Source: Limimaricola sp.
GTDB taxonomy: Bacteria > Pseudomonadota > Alphaproteobacteria > Rhodobacterales > Rhodobacteraceae
Reading direction: 5' to 3'
Length of the DNA: 64,000 nucleotides
Assembly (NCBI RefSeq): GCF_016125575.1
Contig: NZ_WGLM01000004.1
Location: forward strand, 250,501-314,500
Each line of letters opens with the position of its first letter. Within the stretch, counting starts at the first letter, position 1. The notes beneath the pieces were generated by a model that saw nothing but the letters and a program-made list of their open reading frames with translations, made no database searches and was not told where the DNA came from. The position numbers were made by a program, and so were the translations under genes. This document shows positions 1 through 8,582 of the stretch, one piece after another.

Positions 1-801
1 GTGCGACGGGATCGACAGCTCGCGCACGACAAGCCGCGGCTCGCCAAATGTCCGGCCCTCTGGCCGTTGGATGTCCTTGAGGCTGCCGCCGATCATCTTT
101 TCCGCCATCGAACGCGAAGTTTCGACCTTGGGATCGCAGGTATCGACCAGCTTGCCACCACGCAGGATCGTCGCCGTATCGCAGAGCGCCTTTATCTCGT
201 GCAGCTTGTGCGAGATGTAGAGGATCGAGCAGCCTTCGCTGGCCAGTTGCCGCAGCACCACGAATAGCTGTTCCACCTCCTGCGGCGTCAGCACCGAGGT
301 CGGCTCGTCCATGATCAGCAGATCGGGGTTCAAGAGCAGCGCGCGCACGATCTCGATCCGCTGGCGCTCGCCCACCGACAAGGTCGAGACGATGCGCTGC
401 GGTTCCAGCTTCAGCCCGTATTGCGCCATCACCTCGTGAATGCGCGCCTCAAGCTCGCGTCCGGGGATCGACGAATCCATGCCCAGTGCGATGTTCTCCA
501 GCACCGTCATCGCCTCGAACAGCGAGAAGTGCTGAAACACCATGCCGATGCCCATCTTCCGTGCGGCCTTGGGATGCGGGACGACCGTGGGCTTGCCGTT
601 CCACAGGATCTCGCCCGCATTGGGCTGCATGATGCCGTAGATCATCTTGACCAGCGTCGACTTGCCCGCGCCGTTTTCTCCCAGCAGCGCATGGATCTCG
701 CCGGGCAGGACGGAGAAGCTGATATTGTCGTTGGCCAGTACGCCCGGAAAACGCTTGGTGATGCCCTTCAGTTCAAGACGGGGCGTAGAACGGGTGTCCA
801 T
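1..801 (-). CDS. ABC transporter ATP-binding protein, BmpA/nucleoside-uptake type (partial, 3' end outside window)
   Basis: This is the ATPase of an ABC importer; the first 267 codons are present and the gene runs off the left edge. The ATG is at 801 (MDTRSTPRLELKGITKRF). Visible motifs are Walker A GENGAGKST near residue 43, signature LSVGERQRIEI near 148 and Walker B LLIMDEP near 168. Proteins of the sugar/nucleoside CUT2 and YufO classes normally carry two ATPase domains in about 500 residues, so the second domain is expected beyond the edge. It diverges from a purine/pyrimidine-type deaminase, and a CodA-like deaminase lies nearby, which suggests nucleobase or nucleoside uptake. That substrate is inferred; the ATPase family is certain. 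Confidence 0.85.
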   Translation of the reverse strand, partial: MDTRSTPRLELKGITKRFPGVLANDNISFSVLPGEIHALLGENGAGKSTLVKMIYGIMQPNAGEILWNGKPTVVPHPKAARKMGIGMVFQHFSLFEAMTVLENIALGMDSSIPGRELEARIHEVMAQYGLKLEPQRIVSTLSVGERQRIEIVRALLLNPDLLIMDEPTSVLTPQEVEQLFVVLRQLASEGCSILYISHKLHEIKALCDTATILRGGKLVDTCDPKVETSRSMAEKMIGGSLKDIQRPEGRTFGEPRLVVRELSIPSH

Positions 802-1089
802 CGGCAGTCCTCGGTGCACCGCGTCAGGCGGCCATCGCCAGAGTGATGCACAGCCATCGGGCATATGCAAATGCTGGTTGCGGTTGAAGGACTTTCAGGA
901 TTTGCCGATGCATAGCTTTGCAGCAGATACCCCAAAACCGGCCAATCGGTTGGGCGGAATGGGTTTTATTGGACGCGTCGAGAGGAGAAGCGCCGTCTGG
1001 TTGGGCCAAATGCCCTGCCTATCGACTTGCCACGGAATGGGTGCGACGGCAAGCATCCACGAAACAACACATGCAGGGGACAATTGACC
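802..1089. other. Divergent intergenic region between the ABC ATPase and the nucleoside deaminase
   Basis: No convincing gene is seen in these 288 bases; the short open frames crossing it look like shadows. It should hold promoters for both flanking genes, but I found no clear -35/-10 pair. Two small features stand out: a 10-base direct repeat CGGAATGGGT at 955-964 and 1033-1042, and an inverted repeat CTTGCC/GGCAAG around 1026-1053 enclosing the second copy. Either could be a regulator site. Confidence 0.4.
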
Positions 1090-1572
1090 ATGACCGACGA
1101 CAGCCTTGATCACGTGGCGCTGCTGCGCCTTGCCATCGCCGAAAGCGCCAAGGCCAAGGCCGAGGGCAACCACCCTTTCGCCTGCATCCTCGTCGGTCCC
1201 GATGGAAAGGTGCTGATGACCCAGCACAACGCCTACATGCCCGATCATGACATGACCGGCCATGCCGAGCGTGTGCTGATGACCCGCGCCTCGACAACGC
1301 TGCCAATGGCCCTGTTGAAGGAATGCACGATCTATACCAGTGCCGAACCCTGCGCGATGTGTTCCGGCGCGATCTACTGGACCGGGCTGAAGCGGGTGGT
1401 CTACGGCCTGTCGGAAAAGGACCTCAAGAAGATCACCGGCGATCACCCCGAAAACCCCACGCTGGACCTCCCCTGCCGCGTGGTGTTCGACGCCGGCCAG
1501 CGCGCGGTCGAGGTGATCGGCCCGATGCTGGAGGCAGAGGCCACTGAGGTGCACGAGGGCGCGTGGGAATAG
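1090..1572 (+). CDS. Nucleoside/nucleobase deaminase (guanine deaminase-like, CDA fold)
   Basis: This is a zinc-dependent hydrolytic deaminase of 160 residues. The zinc-site signatures HAE (in TGHAERVL) and PCAMC (in SAEPCAMCSGAIYW) are both present, as in B. subtilis GuaD and TadA-like enzymes. I place the start at ATG 1090, which has AGGGGAC upstream, rather than at an upstream in-frame codon at 1027. It diverges from a BmpA-type ABC ATPase, consistent with nucleobase salvage. The substrate (guanine, cytosine or another amino-purine) cannot be decided from sequence alone; its length and lack of tRNA-binding features argue against tRNA deaminase TadA. Confidence 0.85.
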   Translation: MTDDSLDHVALLRLAIAESAKAKAEGNHPFACILVGPDGKVLMTQHNAYMPDHDMTGHAERVLMTRASTTLPMALLKECTIYTSAEPCAMCSGAIYWTGLKRVVYGLSEKDLKKITGDHPENPTLDLPCRVVFDAGQRAVEVIGPMLEAEATEVHEGAWE

Positions 1573-1654
1573 GCCGTCGAGGCAGGGCTGGCCCTAGGCC
1601 GCACCCTTTCATGGTTGCGCAAAGGCTTTGCGGCCCGCTGCGCCGGCTATCTTT

Positions 1655-2071
1655 TCAGTCGGGTCGCCCCGGTTCGTCCCTGTTGTTGCTGAAGAGGGCA
1701 ATCTTGTTGCCCTGCGGATCACGCAGATAGCCCACGTAGAAGTGCGGGCCGTAGGCCGCGCGAAACCCCGGCGCGCCTTCGTTCTGCCCGCCGGAGGCAA
1801 GGGCTGCGGCATGAAGCGCACGCACCTGAACCTGTGACGGCACCTTGAAAGCAACCATCGTGCCGTTACCGGCCGATGCGGCCCGCCCATCGAAGGGCGG
1901 CTTGACGTAGAGGTCGACCTGCTCGTGCGGGAGGTCGGCGGTGACAGGGATGGCGTAGCTCAGCCCCTCGGCGGAGATGTCCAGCACGTAGCCGAGGCTC
2001 GGCAAGAACGCCGAATAGAACCGCTCGGCACGCGGAAGATCATCTGCACCGACTGTGACGTAACTGATCAC
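1655..2071 (-). CDS. VOC (glyoxalase/bleomycin-resistance) family protein
   Basis: This is a 138-residue protein with the vicinal-oxygen-chelate fold. The N-terminus MISYVTVGADDLPRAERFYSAFL is typical, and YLRDPQGNKIALF closes the second beta-alpha module. The start is GTG 2071, with AGGAG about 10 nt upstream. Such proteins bind a metal and act as lyases, isomerases, dioxygenases or binding proteins; nothing here identifies the substrate. Its 3' end converges on the deaminase gene with an 82-nt gap. Confidence 0.8.
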   Translation of the reverse strand: MISYVTVGADDLPRAERFYSAFLPSLGYVLDISAEGLSYAIPVTADLPHEQVDLYVKPPFDGRAASAGNGTMVAFKVPSQVQVRALHAAALASGGQNEGAPGFRAAYGPHFYVGYLRDPQGNKIALFSNNRDEPGRPD

Positions 2072-2207
2072 GGTATTCTTTCTCCTGAACCGCCCAAATC
2101 CCCGCAGACCCTACGAAGCGTTTCCATCATGGCGCAATGCAGTCAGCGGACCGGACCGAGACTGTTATGGTCGCCGTCGGCAACTCCTTGCCCCGCGCGC
2201 CCTTGGT

Positions 2208-3497
2208 TCATCCCGGCGGCAGGTAGTCTGCACCCGGGTCAATGGCGGCCGGACGGCCAGGAAGATCGAGCATCCCGATGCGGGGTGCAGTGCGGGCAAT
2301 GACCTTGCCGCGCCGGATAACGGCCAGCCGCGTGGGCTTCAGCCGCAGCGCCTCGACCGGGTCGGCGGCTTGCAGAACCACCATGTCGGCGTTGCAGCCT
2401 TTCTCCAGCCCATAGCCCTGCAAGCCCATCGCGCGGGCGGAATTGACTGTCAGCGCGTCGAAGATGCGCTTCTTGTCCTCGATCCCGGCCATTTGCGCCA
2501 CGTGAATGGCCATGTGCCCGACCTCCAGCATGTCGCCCGAGCCCATCGAATACCACGGGTCCATCACGCAATCATGGCCGAATGCCACGTTCAGCCCCGC
2601 CGCCATCAACTCGCGCACGCGGGTCATGCCGCGCCGCTTGGGGTAGGTGTCGTGCCGGCCCTGCAGCATAATGTTGATCAGCGGGTTGGGGATGACATGC
2701 ATCTGCGCATCGGCCATCAGCGGGATCAGCTTGGAGACGTAGTAGTTGTCCATCGAATGCATCGAGGTCAGGTGAGACCCGGCCACCCGGCCCTGAAGCC
2801 CGAAACGCACCGCCTGCGCCGCCAGCGTTTCCACATGACGGCTCATCGGGTCGTCGGTTTCATCGCAATGCATGTCCACGGGTAGGCCGCGATCCGCCGC
2901 GATCCGGCAGAGCGCCGCGACCGACGCCGCACCATCCTCCATCGTGCGTTCGAAGTGCGGGATGCCGCCGACGATGTCCACGCCCATGTCCAGCGCGCGG
3001 TTCAGGTTTTCCACCGCACCCGGCGACCGGTAATAGCCGTCCTGCGGGAAGGCGACGAGTTGCAGGTCGAGGTAGGGCGCGACCCGCTCGCGCACTTCCA
3101 GCAGCGCCTCGGCGGTGACAAGGCGCGCATCGGTCGTGTCGACATGGCTGCGCACCGCCAGCAGGCCCTGCGACACGGCAAGGTCGCAATAGCGCAGCGC
3201 CCGCTCGACCAGCGCCTCGCGCGTCAGGGCCGGGCGCAACTCGCCCCAGAGCGCGATGCCTTCCAAGAGGGTGCCCGACACGTTCATCCGCGGCAGGCCC
3301 AGCGAGAGGGTGGCATCCATGTGGAAATGCGGATCGACGAACGGGGGCGTCACCAGCCGCCCTGTGGCGTCGATCACATCGCCCGCCTCGGCGGAGATTC
3401 CGGCCTCGACCGCGGCGATGTGGTCACCGCTGACGGCAATGTCGATGCCGCGGCGTCCGTCGGGCAGGTTGGCACTCTTCACGATCAGGTCGAACAT
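2208..3497 (-). CDS. codA: Cytosine deaminase-like amidohydrolase
   Basis: This is a 429-residue metal-dependent amidohydrolase of the CodA (cytosine/isoguanine deaminase) branch. The metal ligands lie in DPHFHMD near residue 55, HCDETDD near 210, SHLTSMH near 242 and GHDCVMDPW near 310, the same spacing as E. coli CodA. It would hydrolyse an exocyclic amine on a pyrimidine or related heterocycle in the cytoplasm. The neighbouring deaminase and nucleoside-type ABC ATPase support a salvage role. The gene symbol is by similarity; other CodA-branch members act on creatinine-like or triazine substrates, so specificity is open. Confidence 0.75.
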   Translation of the reverse strand: MFDLIVKSANLPDGRRGIDIAVSGDHIAAVEAGISAEAGDVIDATGRLVTPPFVDPHFHMDATLSLGLPRMNVSGTLLEGIALWGELRPALTREALVERALRYCDLAVSQGLLAVRSHVDTTDARLVTAEALLEVRERVAPYLDLQLVAFPQDGYYRSPGAVENLNRALDMGVDIVGGIPHFERTMEDGAASVAALCRIAADRGLPVDMHCDETDDPMSRHVETLAAQAVRFGLQGRVAGSHLTSMHSMDNYYVSKLIPLMADAQMHVIPNPLINIMLQGRHDTYPKRRGMTRVRELMAAGLNVAFGHDCVMDPWYSMGSGDMLEVGHMAIHVAQMAGIEDKKRIFDALTVNSARAMGLQGYGLEKGCNADMVVLQAADPVEALRLKPTRLAVIRRGKVIARTAPRIGMLDLPGRPAAIDPGADYLPPG

Positions 3498-3519
3498 GGC
3501 TGTCCCGCGGGCAAGGAAA

Positions 3520-3547
3520 GGGGCCGGCGCATCGCGGCGCCGGCCCC
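3520..3547 (-). terminator. Intrinsic terminator after the secA-linked envelope gene
   Basis: A perfect 11-bp GC-rich stem (3520-3530 with 3537-3547, 6-nt loop) is followed on the minus strand by a T-rich tract (TTTCCTTG). It lies between the stop at 3590 and the codA-like start at 3497. Confidence 0.6.
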
Positions 3548-3589
3548 AACCTTCATGCTCTTCCGCGCGCGGTCAAGCGGCGGCAGGCG

Positions 3590-4669
3590 TCACTTCGCGG
3601 CAACCGCGATGTCCGAGAACATCTGCGGGATTTCGAGGAAGCTGACCGTGCCATCACAATCGGGCAGCGACAGCGTAAGATCATGCGCCTGCATCGGCTC
3701 GCCGGGGACCAGTTGCATGCTCTGGGCATCAATCTGTGTGCCACAGCTTTGCGCGTTGACCTCGGCCTCGGCGGCAAGGCGGATGTTGCCGGCGGTTCCG
3801 GTTCCCGCGGCGGGGAAGGTATAGACCTCGGCCATCAACGGGTTAGGCCCACCGGGCGCGCCGAGATGGACAAGAAAGCCACCTTCGCCCGCAACGGCGA
3901 CACCCGAGTCACGCGGTGCCTGCACCCAGACATGGCCTTCGTCCTTGAAGCCCGCGCCGAATTCGTACGCATTCAGCGTCAGTGCCGCCGGGCCGGACCA
4001 TTGCAGTACGGCACGGTCGAACTTGGTCAACTCGGGAACCTCGACCGTTGCCGTGGCGGAATCGCCGTTCTCGAAGGCCGCCATGAAGACCGCTGTCGTG
4101 GCCAGCGCAGGCACCGTCACGGTAGCCTTGCCATCGGCGTCGGTCAGCAGCGAAAAGATCATGCCTTGGTGATGGAACGTCACCTGGGCGTCGGGATCGC
4201 AGGGCGCAGCAAGGCTCAAGGATACCAGCGCCGCCTCACCCACCGTTGCGTTCAACGTCGGGCTGCAATCTGCTGTCGCAACCACCGGGCTTTGCGTTCC
4301 GCCGGGGACCGGCGGCGTATCATTGGCCAGTGCCATCAGAACCGGTGCAGCCGGCGCTTCGGCGGCAGGAACCGGCGCGGCCGTGGCGGGGCTGGCCGGT
4401 ACGAAAGCGGCCTGTGTCGGTGCGGGCAACGGGGCCGGCAACGGCGGCATGCTGACGCTGGCCATCACGGGCAGCGAAGGTTGCGCAGCCTGTTGCGGCA
4501 CCACTGGTGCCGGCGTTGCAGTTGCCACCTGTGGAGCAGGTGCCTGTACCGGGGGGTTGTTGAGAAACCGCGAGGCCAGCGCATCGCCGTTTTGCATGGC
4601 GAAACCGATGCCCAACGCGACAGCGAATGTGCCAACGGCCGCGGCGATCTTTCTGACGTTCACCTGCAT
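3590..4669 (-). CDS. SecA-linked secreted/anchored protein of unknown function (annotated as 'translocase' in relatives)
   Basis: This is a 359-residue protein directly downstream of secA. It starts at ATG 4669 (AAGGA 8 nt upstream); a GTG one codon earlier is also possible. The N-terminus MQVNVRKIAAAVGTFAVALGI is a signal or membrane anchor. Residues about 40-125 are a Pro/Ala-rich linker. A folded C-terminal part contains cysteines in ADCSPT, APCDPD, AQSCGT and LPDCDG, which could form disulfides in the periplasm. I know similar proteins next to secA in roseobacters under the name translocase, but see no translocase motif. Function is unknown; an envelope role linked to export is inferred only from position. 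Confidence 0.75.
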   Translation of the reverse strand: MQVNVRKIAAAVGTFAVALGIGFAMQNGDALASRFLNNPPVQAPAPQVATATPAPVVPQQAAQPSLPVMASVSMPPLPAPLPAPTQAAFVPASPATAAPVPAAEAPAAPVLMALANDTPPVPGGTQSPVVATADCSPTLNATVGEAALVSLSLAAPCDPDAQVTFHHQGMIFSLLTDADGKATVTVPALATTAVFMAAFENGDSATATVEVPELTKFDRAVLQWSGPAALTLNAYEFGAGFKDEGHVWVQAPRDSGVAVAGEGGFLVHLGAPGGPNPLMAEVYTFPAAGTGTAGNIRLAAEAEVNAQSCGTQIDAQSMQLVPGEPMQAHDLTLSLPDCDGTVSFLEIPQMFSDIAVAAK

Positions 4670-4763
4670 CACCTGATTCCTTCTCTAGTCGAGATCAGGA
4701 AACAGACTGTCCCCTGAGGGTGTCCGGAGAGGGACCGCACAAGGGTAGTTTCGGGGCTGAATT

Positions 4764-4788
4764 GCGGCGGTTGTCTGGCAACCGCCGC
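4764..4788 (-). terminator. Hairpin downstream of secA
   Basis: A perfect 10-bp stem (4764-4773 with 4779-4788, 5-nt loop) lies just after the secA stop. There is no strong T-run in either direction, so it may be a weak terminator or an mRNA-stabilising hairpin between secA and the next gene. Confidence 0.45.
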
Positions 4789-4797
4789 GTGTGTGCC

Positions 4798-7530
4798 TCA
4801 GGCCAGACGCCCGTGGCAATGCTTGAATTTCGATCCCGAACCGCAGGGGCAGGGATCGTTCCGGCCCGGATCGCCCCATGTCGAGGGGTCGGATTCCACG
4901 AATCCCTCGCGCGCGGCACCGGCCACGGGCCCTGCGGCTGCGCCCACCGTGACGGGTTCGGGCTGTTGGGCAGCAGCGGCCTGTTGTTGCTGCTGCATCA
5001 GGCGCTGCTGGTCCATGATCTGTTGCAGCATCGCACGCTGCTCTTCCTCGGTCATAGGACGGATCTGCGACAGTTTCTGCGTCACTTCCTCGCGCAGCGA
5101 GTCGAGCAGGCTTTCAAAAAGCTGGAAGCTCTCGGTCTTGTATTCGTTAAGCGGGTCGCGCTGGGCATAGCCACGGAACCCGATGACCGAACGCAGGTGT
5201 TCAAGCGTCAGCAGATGTTCGCGCCATTTGGCATCGATGGATTGCAGCAACACCTGTTTTTCGATGCTGCGCATCGTCTCGTCACCAAAGGCTGCGGCCT
5301 TTTCGGCCATCATCTTGTCGGCAGCCTCGTTCAACCGTTCACGGATCTCGTCGTGATCCACGCCTTCTTCGGCAGCCCAATCGACCACCGGCACGTCGAT
5401 GCCCAGCTTGGCCTGTGCCGCTGCCTGCAGACCTTCGGTATCCCATTGGTCGGCATAGCTGCGCGGCGGCATGAAATCGTCGACCAGATCATCCACGACC
5501 TGATGGCGCATGTCGGCGACGATCTCGGACAGGTCCTGCGCCTCCATGATCTCGCGGCGCTGGCTGAAGATGACCTTGCGCTGGTCATTCATCACGTCGT
5601 CGAATTTCAGCAGCTGCTTGCGGATGTCGAAGTTGCGTCCTTCGACCTTGGCCTGCGCGCGCTCCAGCGACTTGTTGACCCAGGGGTGAACGATCGCTTC
5701 GCCATCCTTCATGCCCAGCGACGACAGCACCTTGTCCAGCCGTTCCGAGCCGAAGATGCGCATCAGGTCATCTTCCAGCGACAGGAAGAAGGCCGAACGG
5801 CCCGGGTCACCCTGACGGCCCGACCGGCCGCGCAGCTGGTTGTCGATCCGGCGGCTTTCGTGCCGTTCGGTCGCCAGCACGAAGAGGCCGCCCGCGGCCT
5901 TCACCTTTTCCTTCTCGTCGGCGTGTTCGGCTTCGATCCGGGCGCGCACCTCGTCGGGGTGAACGGTTGGATCGGCCTTGATCGCGTCCAGCACTTTCAG
6001 CTCGACGTTACCACCAAGCTGAATGTCAGTGCCACGGCCGGCCATGTTGGTCGCGATGGTGACCGCGCCCAGCTTGCCCGCATCGGCCACGATCTGCGCC
6101 TCTTTCTCGTGCTGGCGGGCATTGAGCACGTTGTGCGGAATACCTTCCTTGGTCAGCAGATTCGACAGAAACTCGGACTTCTCGATCGACGTGGTGCCGA
6201 CAAGAATCGGCTGGCCCTTGGCATGAGCGGTTTCGATTTCCTTGACGATGCCATCGTATTTCTCCCGCGCGGTGCGGTAGACGGCATCATTCTCGTCGAT
6301 CCGGGCAATCGGCTTGTTGGTGGGCACTTCGACCACGCCAAGGCCATAGATCTCCATGAATTCCTCGGCCTCGGTCAGCGCGGTGCCGGTCATCCCGGCC
6401 AGCTTTTCGTAAAGGCGGAAGTAGTTCTGGAAGGTCACCGAGGCGAGCGTGACGTTCTCGGGTTGGATCGTCGCGCCTTCCTTGGCCTCGATGGCCTGGT
6501 GCAGGCCATCGGACAGGCGCCGGCCATGCATCATCCGGCCGGTGAATTCGTCGATCAGCACGACCTCTTGGTCGCGGACGATATAGTCCTTGTCCTTGGT
6601 GAACAGCTTGTGCGCGCGCAGGGCCTGGTTGATGTGGTGGACGATCGTGGTGCTTTCGGGATCGTACATCGTCTGCCCTTCAGGCAGGATCCCGGCCTCG
6701 CTCAGCCGCTTTTCAAGGAATTCGTTGCCTTCCTCGGTATAGGTGACGTTGCGGGTCTTCTCGTCGAGCTCGTAATGCTCGGCTGTCAGTTCCGGGATCA
6801 TCTTGTCGACGGTGCGATAAAGCTCGGACCGGTCCTGCGAGGGGCCCGAAATGATCAGCGGCGTGCGCGCCTCGTCGACAAGGATCGAGTCCACCTCGTC
6901 CACGATCGCGAAATTGTGTCCGCGCTGGAACATCTGGTCCAGTTCGGCCTTCATGTTGTCGCGCAGGTAGTCAAAGCCCAGTTCGTTATTGGTGGCGTAG
7001 GTGATGTCGGCGGCATAGGCCGCTTTCTTCTCGCTCTCGGGCTGCTGGGGATAGACGACACCGGTGGTCAGGCCGAGTGCGCCATAGACCTTTCCCATCC
7101 AGTCCGCGTCACGCCGCGCAAGATAGTCATTCACCGTGACGACATGTACGCCCTTGCCGGACAATGCATTGAGGTAGGCCGGGAAGGTGGCGACCAGCGT
7201 CTTGCCCTCACCCGTCTTCATCTCGGCGATATTGCCCTGGTGCAGGAAGATGCCGCCCATAAGCTGCACGTCGAAGGCCCGCAGGCCCAGCGCGCGGCGC
7301 GCCGCCTCGCGGCAATTGGCAAAAGCCTCTGGCAGCAGCGCATCAAGGGTTTCGCCATTGGCGATACGCTCCTTGAACTCGGCCGTCTTGGCCTTCAGCT
7401 CATCATCGGTGAGCGGTTTGAAACTGTCCTCAAGCGCGTTGATCTTCTCGATCAGCGGGCGGGTAGCCTTCACCTTGCGGTCAGTGGGGGTGCCAAAGAC
7501 CTTCTTGGCGAGCGTTCCGATACCAAGCAT
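4798..7530 (-). CDS. secA: Protein translocase subunit SecA
   Basis: This is the cytoplasmic/membrane-peripheral ATPase that drives preproteins through SecYEG. I start it at ATG 7530 ([13 protein letters not shown], with GGAGAGAAC just upstream), giving 910 residues, the usual family length; an in-frame codon at 7569 would add 13 untypical residues. Visible are Walker A MKTGEGKT, the DEAD-type [14 protein letters not shown], the NBD2 motif [10 protein letters not shown] with [10 protein letters not shown], and the C-terminal zinc motif [16 protein letters not shown] that binds SecB and lipids. secB also lies in this window (61315-61800). A 948-codon open frame on the opposite strand is a composition shadow. 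Confidence 0.98.
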   Translation of the reverse strand: MLGIGTLAKKVFGTPTDRKVKATRPLIEKINALEDSFKPLTDDELKAKTAEFKERIANGETLDALLPEAFANCREAARRALGLRAFDVQLMGGIFLHQGNIAEMKTGEGKTLVATFPAYLNALSGKGVHVVTVNDYLARRDADWMGKVYGALGLTTGVVYPQQPESEKKAAYAADITYATNNELGFDYLRDNMKAELDQMFQRGHNFAIVDEVDSILVDEARTPLIISGPSQDRSELYRTVDKMIPELTAEHYELDEKTRNVTYTEEGNEFLEKRLSEAGILPEGQTMYDPESTTIVHHINQALRAHKLFTKDKDYIVRDQEVVLIDEFTGRMMHGRRLSDGLHQAIEAKEGATIQPENVTLASVTFQNYFRLYEKLAGMTGTALTEAEEFMEIYGLGVVEVPTNKPIARIDENDAVYRTAREKYDGIVKEIETAHAKGQPILVGTTSIEKSEFLSNLLTKEGIPHNVLNARQHEKEAQIVADAGKLGAVTIATNMAGRGTDIQLGGNVELKVLDAIKADPTVHPDEVRARIEAEHADEKEKVKAAGGLFVLATERHESRRIDNQLRGRSGRQGDPGRSAFFLSLEDDLMRIFGSERLDKVLSSLGMKDGEAIVHPWVNKSLERAQAKVEGRNFDIRKQLLKFDDVMNDQRKVIFSQRREIMEAQDLSEIVADMRHQVVDDLVDDFMPPRSYADQWDTEGLQAAAQAKLGIDVPVVDWAAEEGVDHDEIRERLNEAADKMMAEKAAAFGDETMRSIEKQVLLQSIDAKWREHLLTLEHLRSVIGFRGYAQRDPLNEYKTESFQLFESLLDSLREEVTQKLSQIRPMTEEEQRAMLQQIMDQQRLMQQQQQAAAAQQPEPVTVGAAAGPVAGAAREGFVESDPSTWGDPGRNDPCPCGSGSKFKHCHGRLA

Positions 7531-7588
7531 GTTCTCTCCGCGCGCGCTCAGAAGGCGCCTGTCTGACATCTATGTGTGAGGAGGTTGC

Positions 7589-7617
7589 TTGTAGGCTGCC
7601 GGCCGTGGGCCTAAACA
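7589..7617 (+). promoter_or_regulatory. Possible promoter for the parvulin-argJ-mutT genes
   Basis: TTGTAG at 7589-7594 and TAAACA at 7612-7617 are separated by 17 nt, in the divergent region between secA and the parvulin gene. It would give a leader of about 110 nt. The match is modest. Confidence 0.35.
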
Positions 7618-7730
7618 GAGGCCGCGATCGCCCCCAAGTCTGGCCCCCTCGGAGCCTGAACGGGATGTAAGGGGCGCATTACCGAGTGTCAACGCCGCCT
7701 GCCTGCGCGGTCAAATCAAGGGAAGAACGA

Positions 7731-8576
7731 ATGCTGAAACTTGCAACATGGGCCGCCGCGGCCACCTTGGCGCTGTCGTTGGGCACCGTCGCACGCGCAG
7801 ACGACCCGACCTCTGACACCGTGGTCGCTACGGTCAATGGCAAGGACATCACTCTAGGCGAGATGATCGTCACCCGCGCACAGCTTCCGCAGCAGTACCA
7901 GTCGCTGCCCGATGACGTACTGTTCAAGGGTGTGCTGGAGCAGTTGATCCAGCAGGAACTGCTGGCCGAGCAGCTGCCGGCCGAGCCCAAGCGGGTCGCG
8001 ATCACGCTGGAAGCGCAGAAACGGTCGCTGATGGCGGGCGAGGTCATTACCCAACTGACCGCCGGAGTTCCGACCGAGGAGCAGATCAAGGCCGAGTATG
8101 ATGCCCGCGTTGCGGCGATGCAGCCCGAAACCGAATATCACGCCGCCCATATCCTCGTGAAAACCGAGGAAGAGGCCAAGCAGGTGAAGGCCGATCTCGA
8201 AAGCGGCACCGATTTCGCCGACGAAGCGAAGGCCAAGTCCACCGGCCCCAGCGGCCCCAACGGCGGCGACCTTGGCTGGTTCAGCAAGGGCATGATGGTG
8301 CCCGATTTCGAAAATGCCGTAATGGCTATGCAGGTCGGACAGGTGTCGGACCCGGTGCAGACTCAATTCGGCTGGCACATCATCAAGCTGATCGAGACCC
8401 GGCAAAAGGCCGTTCCGACACTGGCCGACATGCATGACCAGATCGCGTCCGATCTGCAGAAGAAAGCCGTGACCGACAAAGTTGGCGAACTGACCCAAGC
8501 CGCCACGATCACCCGTCCGGCCGACGGTGCCTTCGATCCGGCGATCCTCAAGAACCTCGATCTGCTGAAGGACTGA
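7731..8576 (+). CDS. Periplasmic peptidyl-prolyl cis-trans isomerase, parvulin (PpiC/SurA) type
   Basis: This is a 281-residue exported foldase. The start at ATG 7731 follows AAGGGAAGAACG and opens a signal peptide of about 23 residues ending ARA before DDPTSDT. An N-terminal SurA-like helical part (residues about 30-130, with VNGKDITLGEM) precedes a parvulin domain from YHAAHILVKTEEEA to FGWHIIKLIETR, with GGDLGWFSKGMMVPDFE in between. Family members help fold outer-membrane and periplasmic proteins. It diverges from secA and lies 6 nt upstream of argJ, so the group combines export, folding and arginine synthesis; a shared transcript with argJ is likely. Confidence 0.9.
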   Translation: MLKLATWAAAATLALSLGTVARADDPTSDTVVATVNGKDITLGEMIVTRAQLPQQYQSLPDDVLFKGVLEQLIQQELLAEQLPAEPKRVAITLEAQKRSLMAGEVITQLTAGVPTEEQIKAEYDARVAAMQPETEYHAAHILVKTEEEAKQVKADLESGTDFADEAKAKSTGPSGPNGGDLGWFSKGMMVPDFENAVMAMQVGQVSDPVQTQFGWHIIKLIETRQKAVPTLADMHDQIASDLQKKAVTDKVGELTQAATITRPADGAFDPAILKNLDLLKD

Positions 8577-8582
8577 TTCGTC

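Noticed and set aside
4720-7566. A 948-codon open frame on the plus strand opposite secA
   Set aside because: It is the antisense shadow of a GC-rich gene; its product (Leu/His/Asp/Gly-rich, no recognisable domain) is typical of such shadows and secA is unmistakable.
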